From contig JAZTZV010000038.1 in assembly GCA_045637645.1 (NCBI GenBank), positions 1-15,704 of the forward strand: a DNA stretch of 15,704 nt, in the 5' to 3' direction. The position numbers and the translations under genes are program-made. The notes beneath the pieces were generated by a model, which saw only the letters and a program-made list of their open reading frames with translations, ran no database searches and was not told the origin of the DNA. This document shows positions 7,714-14,882 of this stretch, in pieces. Each line of letters begins with the position of its first letter. Within the stretch, counting starts at the first letter, position 1. Source of the DNA: RGIG1959 sp045637645. Lineage in GTDB: Bacteria; Bacillota; Clostridia; Oscillospirales; Acutalibacteraceae.

Positions 7714-8760
7714 ATGAGTCAGTTTCAAGGCAAAACATTGTTGATCACCGGCGGCACAGGCAGTTTCGGCAATGCGGTGCTCAACCGCTTTCTCGACACC
7801 GACATCACCGAAATTCGGATTTTCTCGCGCGACGAGAAAAAGCAAGACGACATGCGTCACGAATTTCAATCCAAGATGCCCGAAGCGGCGGAAAAAATCA
7901 AGTTTTATATCGGCGACGTGCGCGATCTCGCTTCGGTGAAAAACGCGATGCACGGCGTGGATTACATCTTCCATGCCGCGGCGCTCAAACAAGTGCCGTC
8001 TTGCGAATTCTTCCCCATTGAAGCGGTCAAAACCAACGTCATCGGCACCGATAACGTGTTGACCGCCGCCATCGAAGCGGGCGTCAAGAATGTCATCTGC
8101 CTGTCGACCGACAAGGCGGCGTATCCTGTCAACGCAATGGGTACCTCTAAAGCGATGATGGAGAAGGTCGTCGTGGCAAAATCTCGCACCGTCAGTCCCG
8201 AAAAAACCAAGATTTGTTGCACGCGTTACGGCAACGTGATGTGCTCGCGCGGCTCGGTCATTCCGCTGTGGATCGAGCAGATCAAAGCCGGCAAACCCAT
8301 CACCATCACCGAGCCTTCGATGACGCGTTTTATCATGTCGCTGGAAGAGGCGGTTGATTTGGTGCTGTTCGCGTTTGAGAATGGCGCGTCGGGCGACATT
8401 TTGGTGCAAAAAGCACCTGCTTGCACGATCGAAACACTTGCCAAAGCGGTGACCGAGTTGTTTGACCCCACCACGGAGATCAAGGTCATCGGCATCCGCC
8501 ACGGCGAAAAAATGTACGAAACTTTGTTGACGAACGAGGAATGCGCAGGCGCGACCGATATGGGCGATTTTTATCGCGTGCCCTGCGACAACCGCGGACT
8601 CAACTACGATAAATATTTCAAAGACGGCGACGTCGAGCGCAATCCGCTTACGGAATTCAATTCCAACAACACCGACCTTCTCGACGTGGAAGGTGTCAAA
8701 GAAAAACTGCTGTCCCTTGCCTATATCCGCGAGGAACTCGCCGCATGGGAGGCGAAGTAA
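7714..8760 (+). CDS. capE: UDP-GlcNAc 4,6-dehydratase/5-epimerase CapE
   Basis: A 348-residue soluble short-chain enzyme of the Cap5E/WbjB group. It removes water from UDP-GlcNAc and inverts C5 as the first step to UDP-L-FucNAc. Seen are TGGTGSFGNAVL at the N-terminus, SRDEKKQDDMRHEF, HAAALKQVPSCEFFP, STDKAAYPVNAMGTSKA with Asp133 and Lys134, RYGNVMCSRGSVIP, and SMTRFIMSLEEAV. Where classical family members have YxxxK, this protein reads MGTSK (Met142, Lys146), as I recall for CapE. Its compact soluble form separates it from the long membrane CapD/WbpM group. AAAAGGGG (7697-7704) precedes the ATG. The gene abuts capF with no gap, and the capE-capF-capG order matches the S. aureus type 5/8 capsule and P. 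aeruginosa O11 loci. Confidence 0.93.
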   Translation: MSQFQGKTLLITGGTGSFGNAVLNRFLDTDITEIRIFSRDEKKQDDMRHEFQSKMPEAAEKIKFYIGDVRDLASVKNAMHGVDYIFHAAALKQVPSCEFFPIEAVKTNVIGTDNVLTAAIEAGVKNVICLSTDKAAYPVNAMGTSKAMMEKVVVAKSRTVSPEKTKICCTRYGNVMCSRGSVIPLWIEQIKAGKPITITEPSMTRFIMSLEEAVDLVLFAFENGASGDILVQKAPACTIETLAKAVTELFDPTTEIKVIGIRHGEKMYETLLTNEECAGATDMGDFYRVPCDNRGLNYDKYFKDGDVERNPLTEFNSNNTDLLDVEGVKEKLLSLAYIREELAAWEAK

Positions 8761-9957
8761 ATGAAAATTCTGGTAACCGGTGCGGCGGGCTTTGTCGGGC
8801 GCAATTTGGTCGCGTCGCTGCAAGCCGTAAAAGACGGCAAAGACCGTACGCGCGGCGTAGAGATCGACGAGATCTTCACCTGCGACATCGACACACCTCT
8901 TGATGAACTGAAAAGTTATTGCGCCAAGGCAGACTTCGTGTTTCACTTGGCGGGCATCAATCGCCCTCAAGACCCTTCGGAATTTATCCAAGGAAACCGC
9001 GATGCGGCGGCGTTGGTGCTCGAGTTTCTGAAAGAACACGGCAATACCTGCCCTGTGATGCTCGCCAGTTCCCTGCAAGCGACCCTCAAAGGTCGCTTCA
9101 GCGAAAGTGTCTACGGTGCCTCTAAAAAAGCGGGCGAGGATCTGCTGTTTGCGTATGCAAAGGAAACGGGTGCCAAAGCGCTTGTGTACCGTTTCCCGAA
9201 TGTGTTCGGCAAATGGTGCCGCCCGAATTATAACTCGGCGGTGGCGACGTTCTGCAACAACATTGCCAATGATTTGCCGATTCAGGTCAACGACCCGATG
9301 ACCAAACTTGAACTTTTGTACATCGATGATTTGGTCGACGAAATGTTCGAAGCTCTTCGCGGTAACGAAAAGCGTTGTTTGTATGAAGATTTGCGTCCCG
9401 TTGTGGATGCCGACGGCGAATTTTGCTACGTTCCTGTGACGCATGACGTTACGCTCGGCGAGATCGTCGAATGGCTTGAATGCTTCAAAGCACAGCCGCA
9501 AACCTTGATGATGCCTGCCATCCCGAACGGCTCGTTTGCAAAAAAATTGTATGCGACCTATTTGTCCTATCTTCCGAAAGACAAGGTGTCGTTTGAACTC
9601 AAGATGAACGTCGACGACCGCGGTAGCTTCACCGAGCTTCTTCGCACTTCCGACAAAGGTCAGTTCAGCGTCAACATCTCCAAACCCGGTATTACCAAAG
9701 GTCAACATTGGCATCACACAAAATGGGAATTTTTCATCGTTGTGTCGGGCAAAGCGCTCATCCAACAACGCCGTATTGGCACCGACGAGGTGTGGGAGTT
9801 TGAGGTATCGGGCGACAAGATCGAAGCGGTGCATATGCTTCCCGGTTACACCCACAACATCATCAACCTGTCCGATACGCACGATCTCGTCACGGTGATG
9901 TGGGCGAATGAAGCATTTGACCCGAACCACCCCGATACTTTTTTTGAGAAGGTGTAA
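8761..9957 (+). CDS. capF: CapF bifunctional reductase with C-terminal cupin
   Basis: A 398-residue two-domain enzyme acting second in UDP-L-FucNAc synthesis. The N-terminal short-chain reductase (about 1-250) has TGAAGFVGRN, FHLAGINRPQ, and the catalytic pair Tyr118 and Lys122 in YGASK; it uses NADPH to reduce the 4-keto intermediate. The C-terminal cupin (about 275-398) has the metal motif His316, His318, Glu323 with Gly330, and the second motif PGYTH with His365 and Asn369. In characterised CapF this domain performs a C3 epimerisation with zinc. Length and domain order match S. aureus CapF. The ATG directly follows the capE stop codon, implying coupled translation. The match is close over both domains, and I see no missing key residue. 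Confidence 0.94.
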   Translation: MKILVTGAAGFVGRNLVASLQAVKDGKDRTRGVEIDEIFTCDIDTPLDELKSYCAKADFVFHLAGINRPQDPSEFIQGNRDAAALVLEFLKEHGNTCPVMLASSLQATLKGRFSESVYGASKKAGEDLLFAYAKETGAKALVYRFPNVFGKWCRPNYNSAVATFCNNIANDLPIQVNDPMTKLELLYIDDLVDEMFEALRGNEKRCLYEDLRPVVDADGEFCYVPVTHDVTLGEIVEWLECFKAQPQTLMMPAIPNGSFAKKLYATYLSYLPKDKVSFELKMNVDDRGSFTELLRTSDKGQFSVNISKPGITKGQHWHHTKWEFFIVVSGKALIQQRRIGTDEVWEFEVSGDKIEAVHMLPGYTHNIINLSDTHDLVTVMWANEAFDPNHPDTFFEKV

Positions 9958-9961
9958 GATT

Positions 9962-11146
9962 ATGAGTATTCGTACAGATTATTCTAACGTGTCGTTTCAA
10001 AACAACGGCAAATTGAAATTGCTCATCATTGTCGGCACACGCCCCGAGATCATTCGTCTTGCCGCGGTTATTACGAAGTGCCGTCGCTATTTCGATTGTG
10101 TGCTGGCGCACACGGGTCAAAACTATGACTACAACCTGAACGGTGTCTTCTTTAAAGACCTCGGTCTTGATGCCCCCGAAGTGTATATGGACGCGGTGGG
10201 TGACGACCTCGGCGAAACCGTCGGCAACATCATCAACGCGTCTTACAAGCTGATGAACGCCGTCAAACCCGACGCGCTTCTTATTCTCGGCGACACCAAC
10301 TCGTGCCTCTCGGCGATCGCGGCGAAACGTTTGCACATCCCGATTTTCCACATGGAAGCGGGCAACCGTTGCAAGGACGAGTGCTTGCCCGAAGAAACCA
10401 ACCGCCGCATCGTCGACATCATCTCCGATGTCAACCTTGCCTATTCCGAGCATGCCCGCCGCTATCTTGCCGATTGCGGTCTTCCTAAAGAGCGCACCTA
10501 TGTGACGGGTTCGCCGATGGCGGAGGTGCTTCATCAAAATCTCGACAACATCAAAGCGTCGGACATCCTTTCGCGCCTCGGACTTGAGAAAAAGAAGTAT
10601 ATTCTCCTGTCGGCGCATCGCGAGGAAAACATCGACACCGAGAAAAACTTCCTATCGTTGTTCACCGCGATCAATAAAATTGCTGAAAAATATGATATGC
10701 CGATTTTGTATTCTTGCCATCCGCGCAGTAAAAAGCGTCTGGAGGACAGTGGCTTTGAACTGGATCCTCGTGTGATTCGTCACGAACCGCTTGGCTTCCA
10801 CGATTATAACCACCTGCAAATGAACGCTTATGCGGTCATCTCCGACAGCGGCACGCTTCCCGAGGAAAGCAGTTTCTTCACCTCGGTCGGCAATCCGTTC
10901 CCCGCGGTGTGTATCCGCACCTCCACCGAACGCCCCGAAGCACTTGATAAAGCGTGCTTTGTGCTCGCGGGCATCGATGAAAAATCGTTGCTCCAAGCGG
11001 TGGAAACCGCCATCGCCATGAATGACAACGGCGATTTCGGTATCCCTGTGCCCGATTACACGGAAGAACTTGTCTCCACCAAAGTGGTCAAGATCATCCA
11101 AAGCTACACAGGCATCGTCGACAAAATGGTTTGGCGCAAATATTGA
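9962..11146 (+). CDS. capG: UDP-N-acetyl-L-talosamine 2-epimerase CapG (WecB family)
   Basis: A 394-residue GT-B-fold, non-hydrolysing 2-epimerase of the WecB/CapG family. It converts UDP-L-TalNAc to UDP-L-FucNAc, the last step of the capEFG route. Seen are GTRPEIIRLAAVI near the N-terminus, HTGQNYDYNLNGVFF, LGDTNSCLSAIAAKR, HMEAGNRC (His130, Glu132), PEETNRRIVD, YVTGSPMAEVL, SAHREEN (His219) and SDSGTLPEESS. The start is ATG 9962, with GAAGGTG just upstream; the longer frame from 9908 would run into capF and lacks a site. It lies 4 nt after capF and is the last gene before a strong terminator. A plain UDP-GlcNAc 2-epimerase is the main alternative, but its position after capE and capF favours CapG. 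Confidence 0.93.
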   Translation: MSIRTDYSNVSFQNNGKLKLLIIVGTRPEIIRLAAVITKCRRYFDCVLAHTGQNYDYNLNGVFFKDLGLDAPEVYMDAVGDDLGETVGNIINASYKLMNAVKPDALLILGDTNSCLSAIAAKRLHIPIFHMEAGNRCKDECLPEETNRRIVDIISDVNLAYSEHARRYLADCGLPKERTYVTGSPMAEVLHQNLDNIKASDILSRLGLEKKKYILLSAHREENIDTEKNFLSLFTAINKIAEKYDMPILYSCHPRSKKRLEDSGFELDPRVIRHEPLGFHDYNHLQMNAYAVISDSGTLPEESSFFTSVGNPFPAVCIRTSTERPEALDKACFVLAGIDEKSLLQAVETAIAMNDNGDFGIPVPDYTEELVSTKVVKIIQSYTGIVDKMVWRKY

Positions 11147-11153
11147 TGAATAG

Positions 11154-11189
11154 AAAAACTCCCGATGGAATTCACCGTCGGGAGTTTTT
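11154..11189 (+). terminator. Symmetric intrinsic terminator between convergent genes
   Basis: An AAAAACTCCCGATGG arm pairs with CCGTCGGGAGTTTTT (15 bp including one G-U pair) around a 6-nt loop. It lies 7 nt after the capG stop. The left A-run and right T-run make it work in both directions, so it can also end the facing FliB-family gene, whose stop is at 11222. Confidence 0.93.
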
Positions 11190-11221
11190 GCATATTTTGT
11201 GTTGTTTGAGCCATACTGCTT

Positions 11222-12127
11222 TTAAAACGATTCTAAAAGTGCGTCGATATTTTCATCGGAATATTCGATCTCCGAAGAATACTGCCTTGAAAGCTCTGCC
11301 AATGCATCGAGTGTATTGCCGTTTGCGGCACACAGCAGGCGTAACACTTTGACGCTGTGGGCGGCGAAGGCGACGCGTTCGGACAAACGTCCGTCGTCGA
11401 GTGCATCGGGGATGTGACGATATAAAAAATATACGAGCAGTCGTTCAAATGCGGTCGTGAGTGCGGCGGGCGGTTCGATATCGGGAATTAAGGGGAGCGA
11501 CGCGAGCCTGTCGCTCCAATCATGTTCGAGTCTCTCGAGCGGCTCAAAAAAGGCATATAATTCGTCGCCGCTGAGCGCTTTCCTTTTCGCAAAATCGAGA
11601 AGTGCTTGTTCACGTTCGAGAATGGTTTTCGATTGATCGCGCGCGATGGCGAACAACGCATCTCGTGCATCGAGCAACGCGCGCTCATCGTCAAAGAGTT
11701 CGTCCGCAAAACCGTCGTCGTCCATCTCAATGAGTTCATCCGATGTCGCGGTCAGAAGGATACGTGCCGCTTCTTCACAGCACAATCCGAGTCCAATTTC
11801 CGTGCGATCGGAAAAATGATTTCGAAATCGCGGGTGATCGGTGCAGATTTGACACAGCGCGTTTTCACCGAGTTGAGCGATGATGTCGCACAGTCCGCGT
11901 TCGTTCAAAAACGGACAACGCTCATCGGCGGTCAGCACAAACGAACAAACGCCGTCCGTTTCGCGAATACCGTTGTCGAGGCGCGTGCGAAGTGCACCGT
12001 CTACCGTTTTGTAATAGGCCGCGGTATCCTCGTCAATGTCGATTTCCCAGCCGATACAGCAGTTATGCCGACAGCGGTCGGCAATACAGCGAAATGCGGG
12101 ATAATACGCGGGCGCAAACTGTTTCAT
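11222..12127 (-). CDS. fliB: FliB-family Cys-rich protein (flagellin lysine-N-methylase-like)
   Basis: A 301-residue protein of the YkgJ/FliB cysteine-cluster family (PF03692), which likely binds zinc or an iron-sulfur cluster. The N-terminus has FRCIADRCRHNCCIGWEIDID with Cys14, Cys19, Cys23 and Cys24. Further on are RCPFLNERGLCDII, ALCQICTDHPRF and LGLCCEEAARILL, the rest of the family pattern. The C-terminal half is helical, with a hydrophobic HIPDAL/AFAAHSVKVLRLL region. In Salmonella, FliB methylates lysines of flagellin. Many clostridia carry homologues without flagella, so the substrate here is unknown. The start is ATG at 12127, 6 nt after the Shine-Dalgarno sequence GAGGTG; an in-frame GTG at 12136 falls inside that site. 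It is divergent from the hydrolase gene and convergent with capG. Confidence 0.85.
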   Translation of the reverse strand: MKQFAPAYYPAFRCIADRCRHNCCIGWEIDIDEDTAAYYKTVDGALRTRLDNGIRETDGVCSFVLTADERCPFLNERGLCDIIAQLGENALCQICTDHPRFRNHFSDRTEIGLGLCCEEAARILLTATSDELIEMDDDGFADELFDDERALLDARDALFAIARDQSKTILEREQALLDFAKRKALSGDELYAFFEPLERLEHDWSDRLASLPLIPDIEPPAALTTAFERLLVYFLYRHIPDALDDGRLSERVAFAAHSVKVLRLLCAANGNTLDALAELSRQYSSEIEYSDENIDALLESF

Positions 12128-12147
12128 GTCATTCACCTCACAGCGAC

Positions 12148-12176
12148 ATTATACGCCGTTTTGAGATAAAATACAA
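12148..12176 (-). promoter_or_regulatory. Promoter for the FliB-family gene
   Basis: On the minus strand, TTGTAT (12176-12171) and a perfect TATAAT (12153-12148) are 17 nt apart. Transcription would begin near 12141, leaving a short leader with the GAGGTG site before ATG 12127. The -35 matches consensus in only three positions. The site lies within the 61-nt divergent gap shared with the hydrolase gene. Confidence 0.6.
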
Positions 12177-12188
12177 GGGGGAATCGCC

Positions 12189-13148
12189 GTGTGCACTGCA
12201 CTCACATTGACCACATCGGACACCTATTTCGGGCGTAATCTTGATTTGGAATATACACTCGGGGAAGAACTGGTCGTGATGCCGCGGCACTTTATGTTTC
12301 CGTTTCGACATTTGCCGATCCCAAAAGAACAATACGCCATGCTCGGCACAGCCTATGTGCCCGATGGTTTACCGCTCTTTTATGATGCTGTCAACGAGCA
12401 TGGCCTTGCCGTGGCAGGACTCAATTTTCCGCAATATGCACAGTACGGTGAGCCGTGCGACGGCGCGCTTGCGCCGTTTGAGGTGATTCCGTATTTGTTA
12501 GGGCGGTGTAAAACCGTACGGGACGTTTGTGCGTGCTTGGCAGATACCCCGATTGCCGCGATCAATTACAGCGATCGCCTGCCCGCCACGCCGCTTCATT
12601 GGTGTGTAGCGGATGCGCACGACTGTGTGGCGATTGAACCGATGGCAGACGGTGTGCGGGTGATCCCCAATCCTGTCGGGGTACTGACAAACAGTCCACC
12701 GCTTTCCTTTCATTTGGCAGCGTTGTCGTCGTTCACATCGCTGTCTCCCGACTCACCGCCCGATCGTTTCGGCGGTGTACCATTGTCGTTGTACAGCCGC
12801 GGTATGGGGAGTGACGGTCTTCCCGGAGGCTATTCTTCGGGCGCACGATTTGTGCGCGCCGCGTTCGGCAAGGTGCATGCAACGTGCGACAACAGCGAAG
12901 AACAAAGTGTCATGCAAATGTTTCATCTGCTTGATAGTGTGGCAATGCCGCGTGGGAGTGTGCGTATGCCCGACGGTCGTTTCGAAATCACCGTGTACAG
13001 CAGTTGTTGCAATCTCCGCACAGGCGCGTATTATTATAAAACGTACAACGGAAGCCATATCCGCGCCGTCGACCTGCATATGGATGATCAAAACGGCGCG
13101 TGTTTGTACCGCCGTCCAATGAAGACGACGTTTGATATTCGTGTTTAA
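12189..13148 (+). CDS. bsh: Choloylglycine hydrolase family enzyme (probable bile salt hydrolase)
   Basis: A 319-residue Ntn-hydrolase that cleaves amide bonds, in bile salt hydrolases between the steroid and glycine or taurine. The start is GTG 12189, set by AAGGGGGA 6 nt upstream; it places Cys2 (MCTALTL) at the N-terminus after Met removal, and that Cys is the nucleophile. All six residues I recall from the family are present: Cys2, Arg16 and Asp19 in FGRNLD, Asn79 in AGLNFPQY, Asn168 in GVLTNSP, and Arg220 in GARFVRAAF. The length and the long C-terminal match, including YYYKTYN, resemble clostridial bile salt hydrolases. No signal peptide, so it is cytoplasmic. Penicillin V acylase or another N-acyl amidase remains possible. 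Its stop overlaps the convergent sigE stop; no terminator is seen between them. Confidence 0.85.
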   Translation: MCTALTLTTSDTYFGRNLDLEYTLGEELVVMPRHFMFPFRHLPIPKEQYAMLGTAYVPDGLPLFYDAVNEHGLAVAGLNFPQYAQYGEPCDGALAPFEVIPYLLGRCKTVRDVCACLADTPIAAINYSDRLPATPLHWCVADAHDCVAIEPMADGVRVIPNPVGVLTNSPPLSFHLAALSSFTSLSPDSPPDRFGGVPLSLYSRGMGSDGLPGGYSSGARFVRAAFGKVHATCDNSEEQSVMQMFHLLDSVAMPRGSVRMPDGRFEITVYSSCCNLRTGAYYYKTYNGSHIRAVDLHMDDQNGACLYRRPMKTTFDIRV

Positions 13149-13846
13149 CTTGCTTTTTCAATCTCAATTTTGAGTCGCTTGATAATTTTCTTTTCAAGCC
13201 TGGAAATATACGATTGCGAGATTCCCAGAAGATCCGCCACTTCTTTTTGGGTGTGCTCTTTGGCACCGTACAAACCGAAGCGTAAGCGCAGAATGCGACG
13301 CTCGCGTTCGGGTAGCTTGGAGACGCATGCCAGCAACATATTTTTCTCGGCTTCCTGTTCGAGCTCTTGACTCACAATATCGGGATCGCCGCCCAGCACA
13401 TCCGACAATAGAAGTTCATTGCCGTCGTGATCGACGTTGAGCGGTTCGTCGATGGACAATTCGCCGCGCTGTCCCGAAATTTTGCGCAAATGCATTAAGA
13501 TTTCGTTTTCGATGCACCGCGAGGAATAGGTTGCGAGCTTGATGTGGCGGCTCGGACAAAATGTATTTACTGCTTTGATCAAGCCGATTGTGCCGATGGA
13601 AATGAGATCCTCGATCCCGACTCCCGAGTTTTCGAATTTCTTGGCAATGTACACAACCAATCGCAGGTTGTGCTCGATGAGCGTTTGTCGCGCTTGCGGA
13701 TCACCTTCTTCCAAAGCGGCGCAGACACGAAGCTCTTCTTCCGATGAAAGAGGAGCGGGAAGAGTGTCCGATCCGTTGATATAGTGGATGTCGTTGGCGG
13801 CAAAGCGTTGCCAAAGTTGTTTGACGAGTTGCAAAAGTCGTTGCAT
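13145..13846 (-). CDS. sigE: Sporulation sigma factor SigE (pro-form)
   Basis: The mother-cell sporulation sigma factor, 233 residues, made as an inactive precursor. Seen are the conserved sigma-2 region (about 55-125) with RLVVYIAKKFENSGVGIEDLISIG and LATYSSRCIENEILM, the linker stretch EPLNVDHDGNELLLSDVLG, and sigma-4 (about 172-228) with helix-turn-helix KEVADLLGISQSYISRLEKK. These match B. subtilis SigE almost word for word, not SigF, SigG or SigK. The N-terminal prosequence is hydrophobic/basic, and aligning YINGSDTLP to the B. subtilis cleavage region (from memory) gives about 21 residues, shorter than the 27 there. AGGAGAGG before the ATG overlaps the spoIIGA stop; 12 nt separate the genes. 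sigG, common just downstream in relatives, is absent. Confidence 0.96.
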   Translation of the reverse strand: MQRLLQLVKQLWQRFAANDIHYINGSDTLPAPLSSEEELRVCAALEEGDPQARQTLIEHNLRLVVYIAKKFENSGVGIEDLISIGTIGLIKAVNTFCPSRHIKLATYSSRCIENEILMHLRKISGQRGELSIDEPLNVDHDGNELLLSDVLGGDPDIVSQELEQEAEKNMLLACVSKLPERERRILRLRFGLYGAKEHTQKEVADLLGISQSYISRLEKKIIKRLKIEIEKAS

Positions 13847-13858
13847 GGTGATCCTCTC

Positions 13859-14737
13859 CTATAAATGGGTGGTATGAACGGCGCGTGGGATGCCGTCTTG
13901 GATTTGCTCGGCGATTGACGGCCCGATGAGTGCGTCGTATTCGCCGCGTCCGACACGATCGCACACCGCGATCCAAACACCGCTGATATCCGTTTGTCGG
14001 TCGCGCGTGCGCAAGATCACTTGCGGTGGGCGAAAGGCAGGCAGAACACCGTCTCCGCCAATGGAAGAAAACGGAATATAGCGAATGGCAACGGCGGTGG
14101 AGCGAATGAACGGCGTTTCCGTTTGCCGTGCAAATTCCTTGAGAGCCGCGCGATCCGCCACGATAACGGGTGCGCCCGAAAAACTTTCTCGCAAACTGTG
14201 ACCGCTGTCAAACAGCGCGCGTAGCGTTACGCTGAAATCGCCGTCGGTGAGTTCCACTTGAAAGGCGGCGTTTTTTGCCATGCGCTTGCGCGTAACACGG
14301 TCGTAGACGCACAATACGCCGTATGCCGCCACGACCCAAACGAGCAACGTTGTCGGCGGAATATCGGCATAGACAACGCCGCTTTGAACGAAGGCGGAGG
14401 ACGTGGCGCTGAGTAAGCAAAGTCCGTTGCACACACCTGCAAACAAGGCGGAGATCACAAACAGCACCAATGTGATCTTGAAAAAGGTTATGAACGTTCG
14501 GACGCGAAACGCGATCGGTACCATCGTCACAGCACTTGCCAATTTCAGCAATGCGCTGACCGCCGTTCCCATCGGCGGAAGCAGAATGATCAGCGACGAC
14601 AATGCGCCAACGATCGCGCCGAGGATCACGCGTCCGCGCGTTGTCGGCAAATGAAGTACACGCGCGGTGGCACAAAGCAGGACATAATCAATAAAGAGAT
14701 TGAGTGCCAGCAAAATGTCAATATACACCACGGTCAT
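13859..14737 (-). CDS. spoIIGA: Sigma-E processing peptidase SpoIIGA
   Basis: A 292-residue membrane aspartic protease that removes the prosequence of SigE after a signal from the forespore. The N-terminal half has five hydrophobic segments (near 4-22, 36-54, 58-78, 83-105 and 127-147). The C-terminal protease domain begins near 155 and carries FDSGHSLRE with the catalytic Asp177, close to the Asp183 I recall in B. subtilis. The usual DTGN is DSGH here. Later segments FIRSTAV, RYIPFSSIGGDG and ALIGPSIAEQI fit the family. The start is ATG 14737, with GAGGAGG 8 nt upstream; the frame stays open to 14899, but that extension would run through the promoter and terminators and adds no credible sequence. 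It is followed directly by its substrate gene sigE. Confidence 0.93.
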   Translation of the reverse strand: MTVVYIDILLALNLFIDYVLLCATARVLHLPTTRGRVILGAIVGALSSLIILLPPMGTAVSALLKLASAVTMVPIAFRVRTFITFFKITLVLFVISALFAGVCNGLCLLSATSSAFVQSGVVYADIPPTTLLVWVVAAYGVLCVYDRVTRKRMAKNAAFQVELTDGDFSVTLRALFDSGHSLRESFSGAPVIVADRAALKEFARQTETPFIRSTAVAIRYIPFSSIGGDGVLPAFRPPQVILRTRDRQTDISGVWIAVCDRVGRGEYDALIGPSIAEQIQDGIPRAVHTTHL

Positions 14738-14761
14738 GGTCGTCGCCTCCTCGGTAGGCAA

Positions 14762-14795
14762 AGTATAGCACGCGCGAACAGAGAAGTTTGACGAA
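14762..14795 (-). promoter_or_regulatory. spoIIG promoter: extended -10 with Spo0A box
   Basis: On the minus strand, TGCTATACT (14770-14762) is an extended -10 lying 24 nt before the ATG. On the plus strand, TGACGAA (14789-14795) fits the Spo0A-box core TGNCGAA exactly. The box and the -10 hexamer are 21 nt apart. B. subtilis spoIIG likewise has a sigma-A promoter with an over-long spacer and Spo0A bound near the -35. No good -35 is seen at 17 nt, which fits activator dependence. Confidence 0.6.
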
Positions 14796-14801
14796 ATAAA
14801 A

Positions 14802-14832
14802 CCCGATGCCGTAAAAAATTCACGACATCGGG
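14802..14832 (-). terminator. Second, backup terminator after the dockerin gene
   Basis: An 11-bp stem with one C-A mismatch (CCCGATGCCGT with ACGACATCGGG) has a 9-nt A/T-rich loop. Read on the minus strand, the stem is followed by TTTTATTT, so it can end transcripts from the dockerin gene that pass the first terminator, just before the spoIIGA promoter. Confidence 0.6.
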
Positions 14833-14838
14833 CAAAAG

Positions 14839-14867
14839 AAAAAAGGCTCCCTTTCGGGAGCCTTTTT
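14839..14867 (-). terminator. Intrinsic terminator of the dockerin gene
   Basis: A perfect GGCTCCC/GGGAGCC stem has a TTTC loop on the plus strand, flanked by an A-run on one side and a T-run on the other, so pairing extends by five A-T pairs. On the minus strand it is followed by TTTTTTCTTTT and begins 16 nt after the dockerin gene's stop. It is structurally bidirectional, but only the minus-strand gene ends here. Confidence 0.92.
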
Positions 14868-14882
14868 GTGTGTAAGATGGAA

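Noticed and set aside
7687..9930. A 747-codon open frame on the minus strand across capE and capF
   Set aside because: It lies wholly antisense to two firmly identified enzymes, its translation is rich in His, Arg and Phe with no recognisable motif, and it has no ribosome binding site. Codon bias of the real genes removes stops on the opposite strand.
12143..12172. GCGACA-18-TAAAAT as a promoter for the bile-salt-hydrolase gene
   Set aside because: Transcription would begin near 12179, inside the AAGGGGGA ribosome site, so a leadered mRNA could not form. The true promoter of this gene was not found.
14771..14778. Second Spo0A box (GCGCGAA) next to the first
   Set aside because: The first two core bases do not match TGNCGAA, so it is not distinguishable from background.
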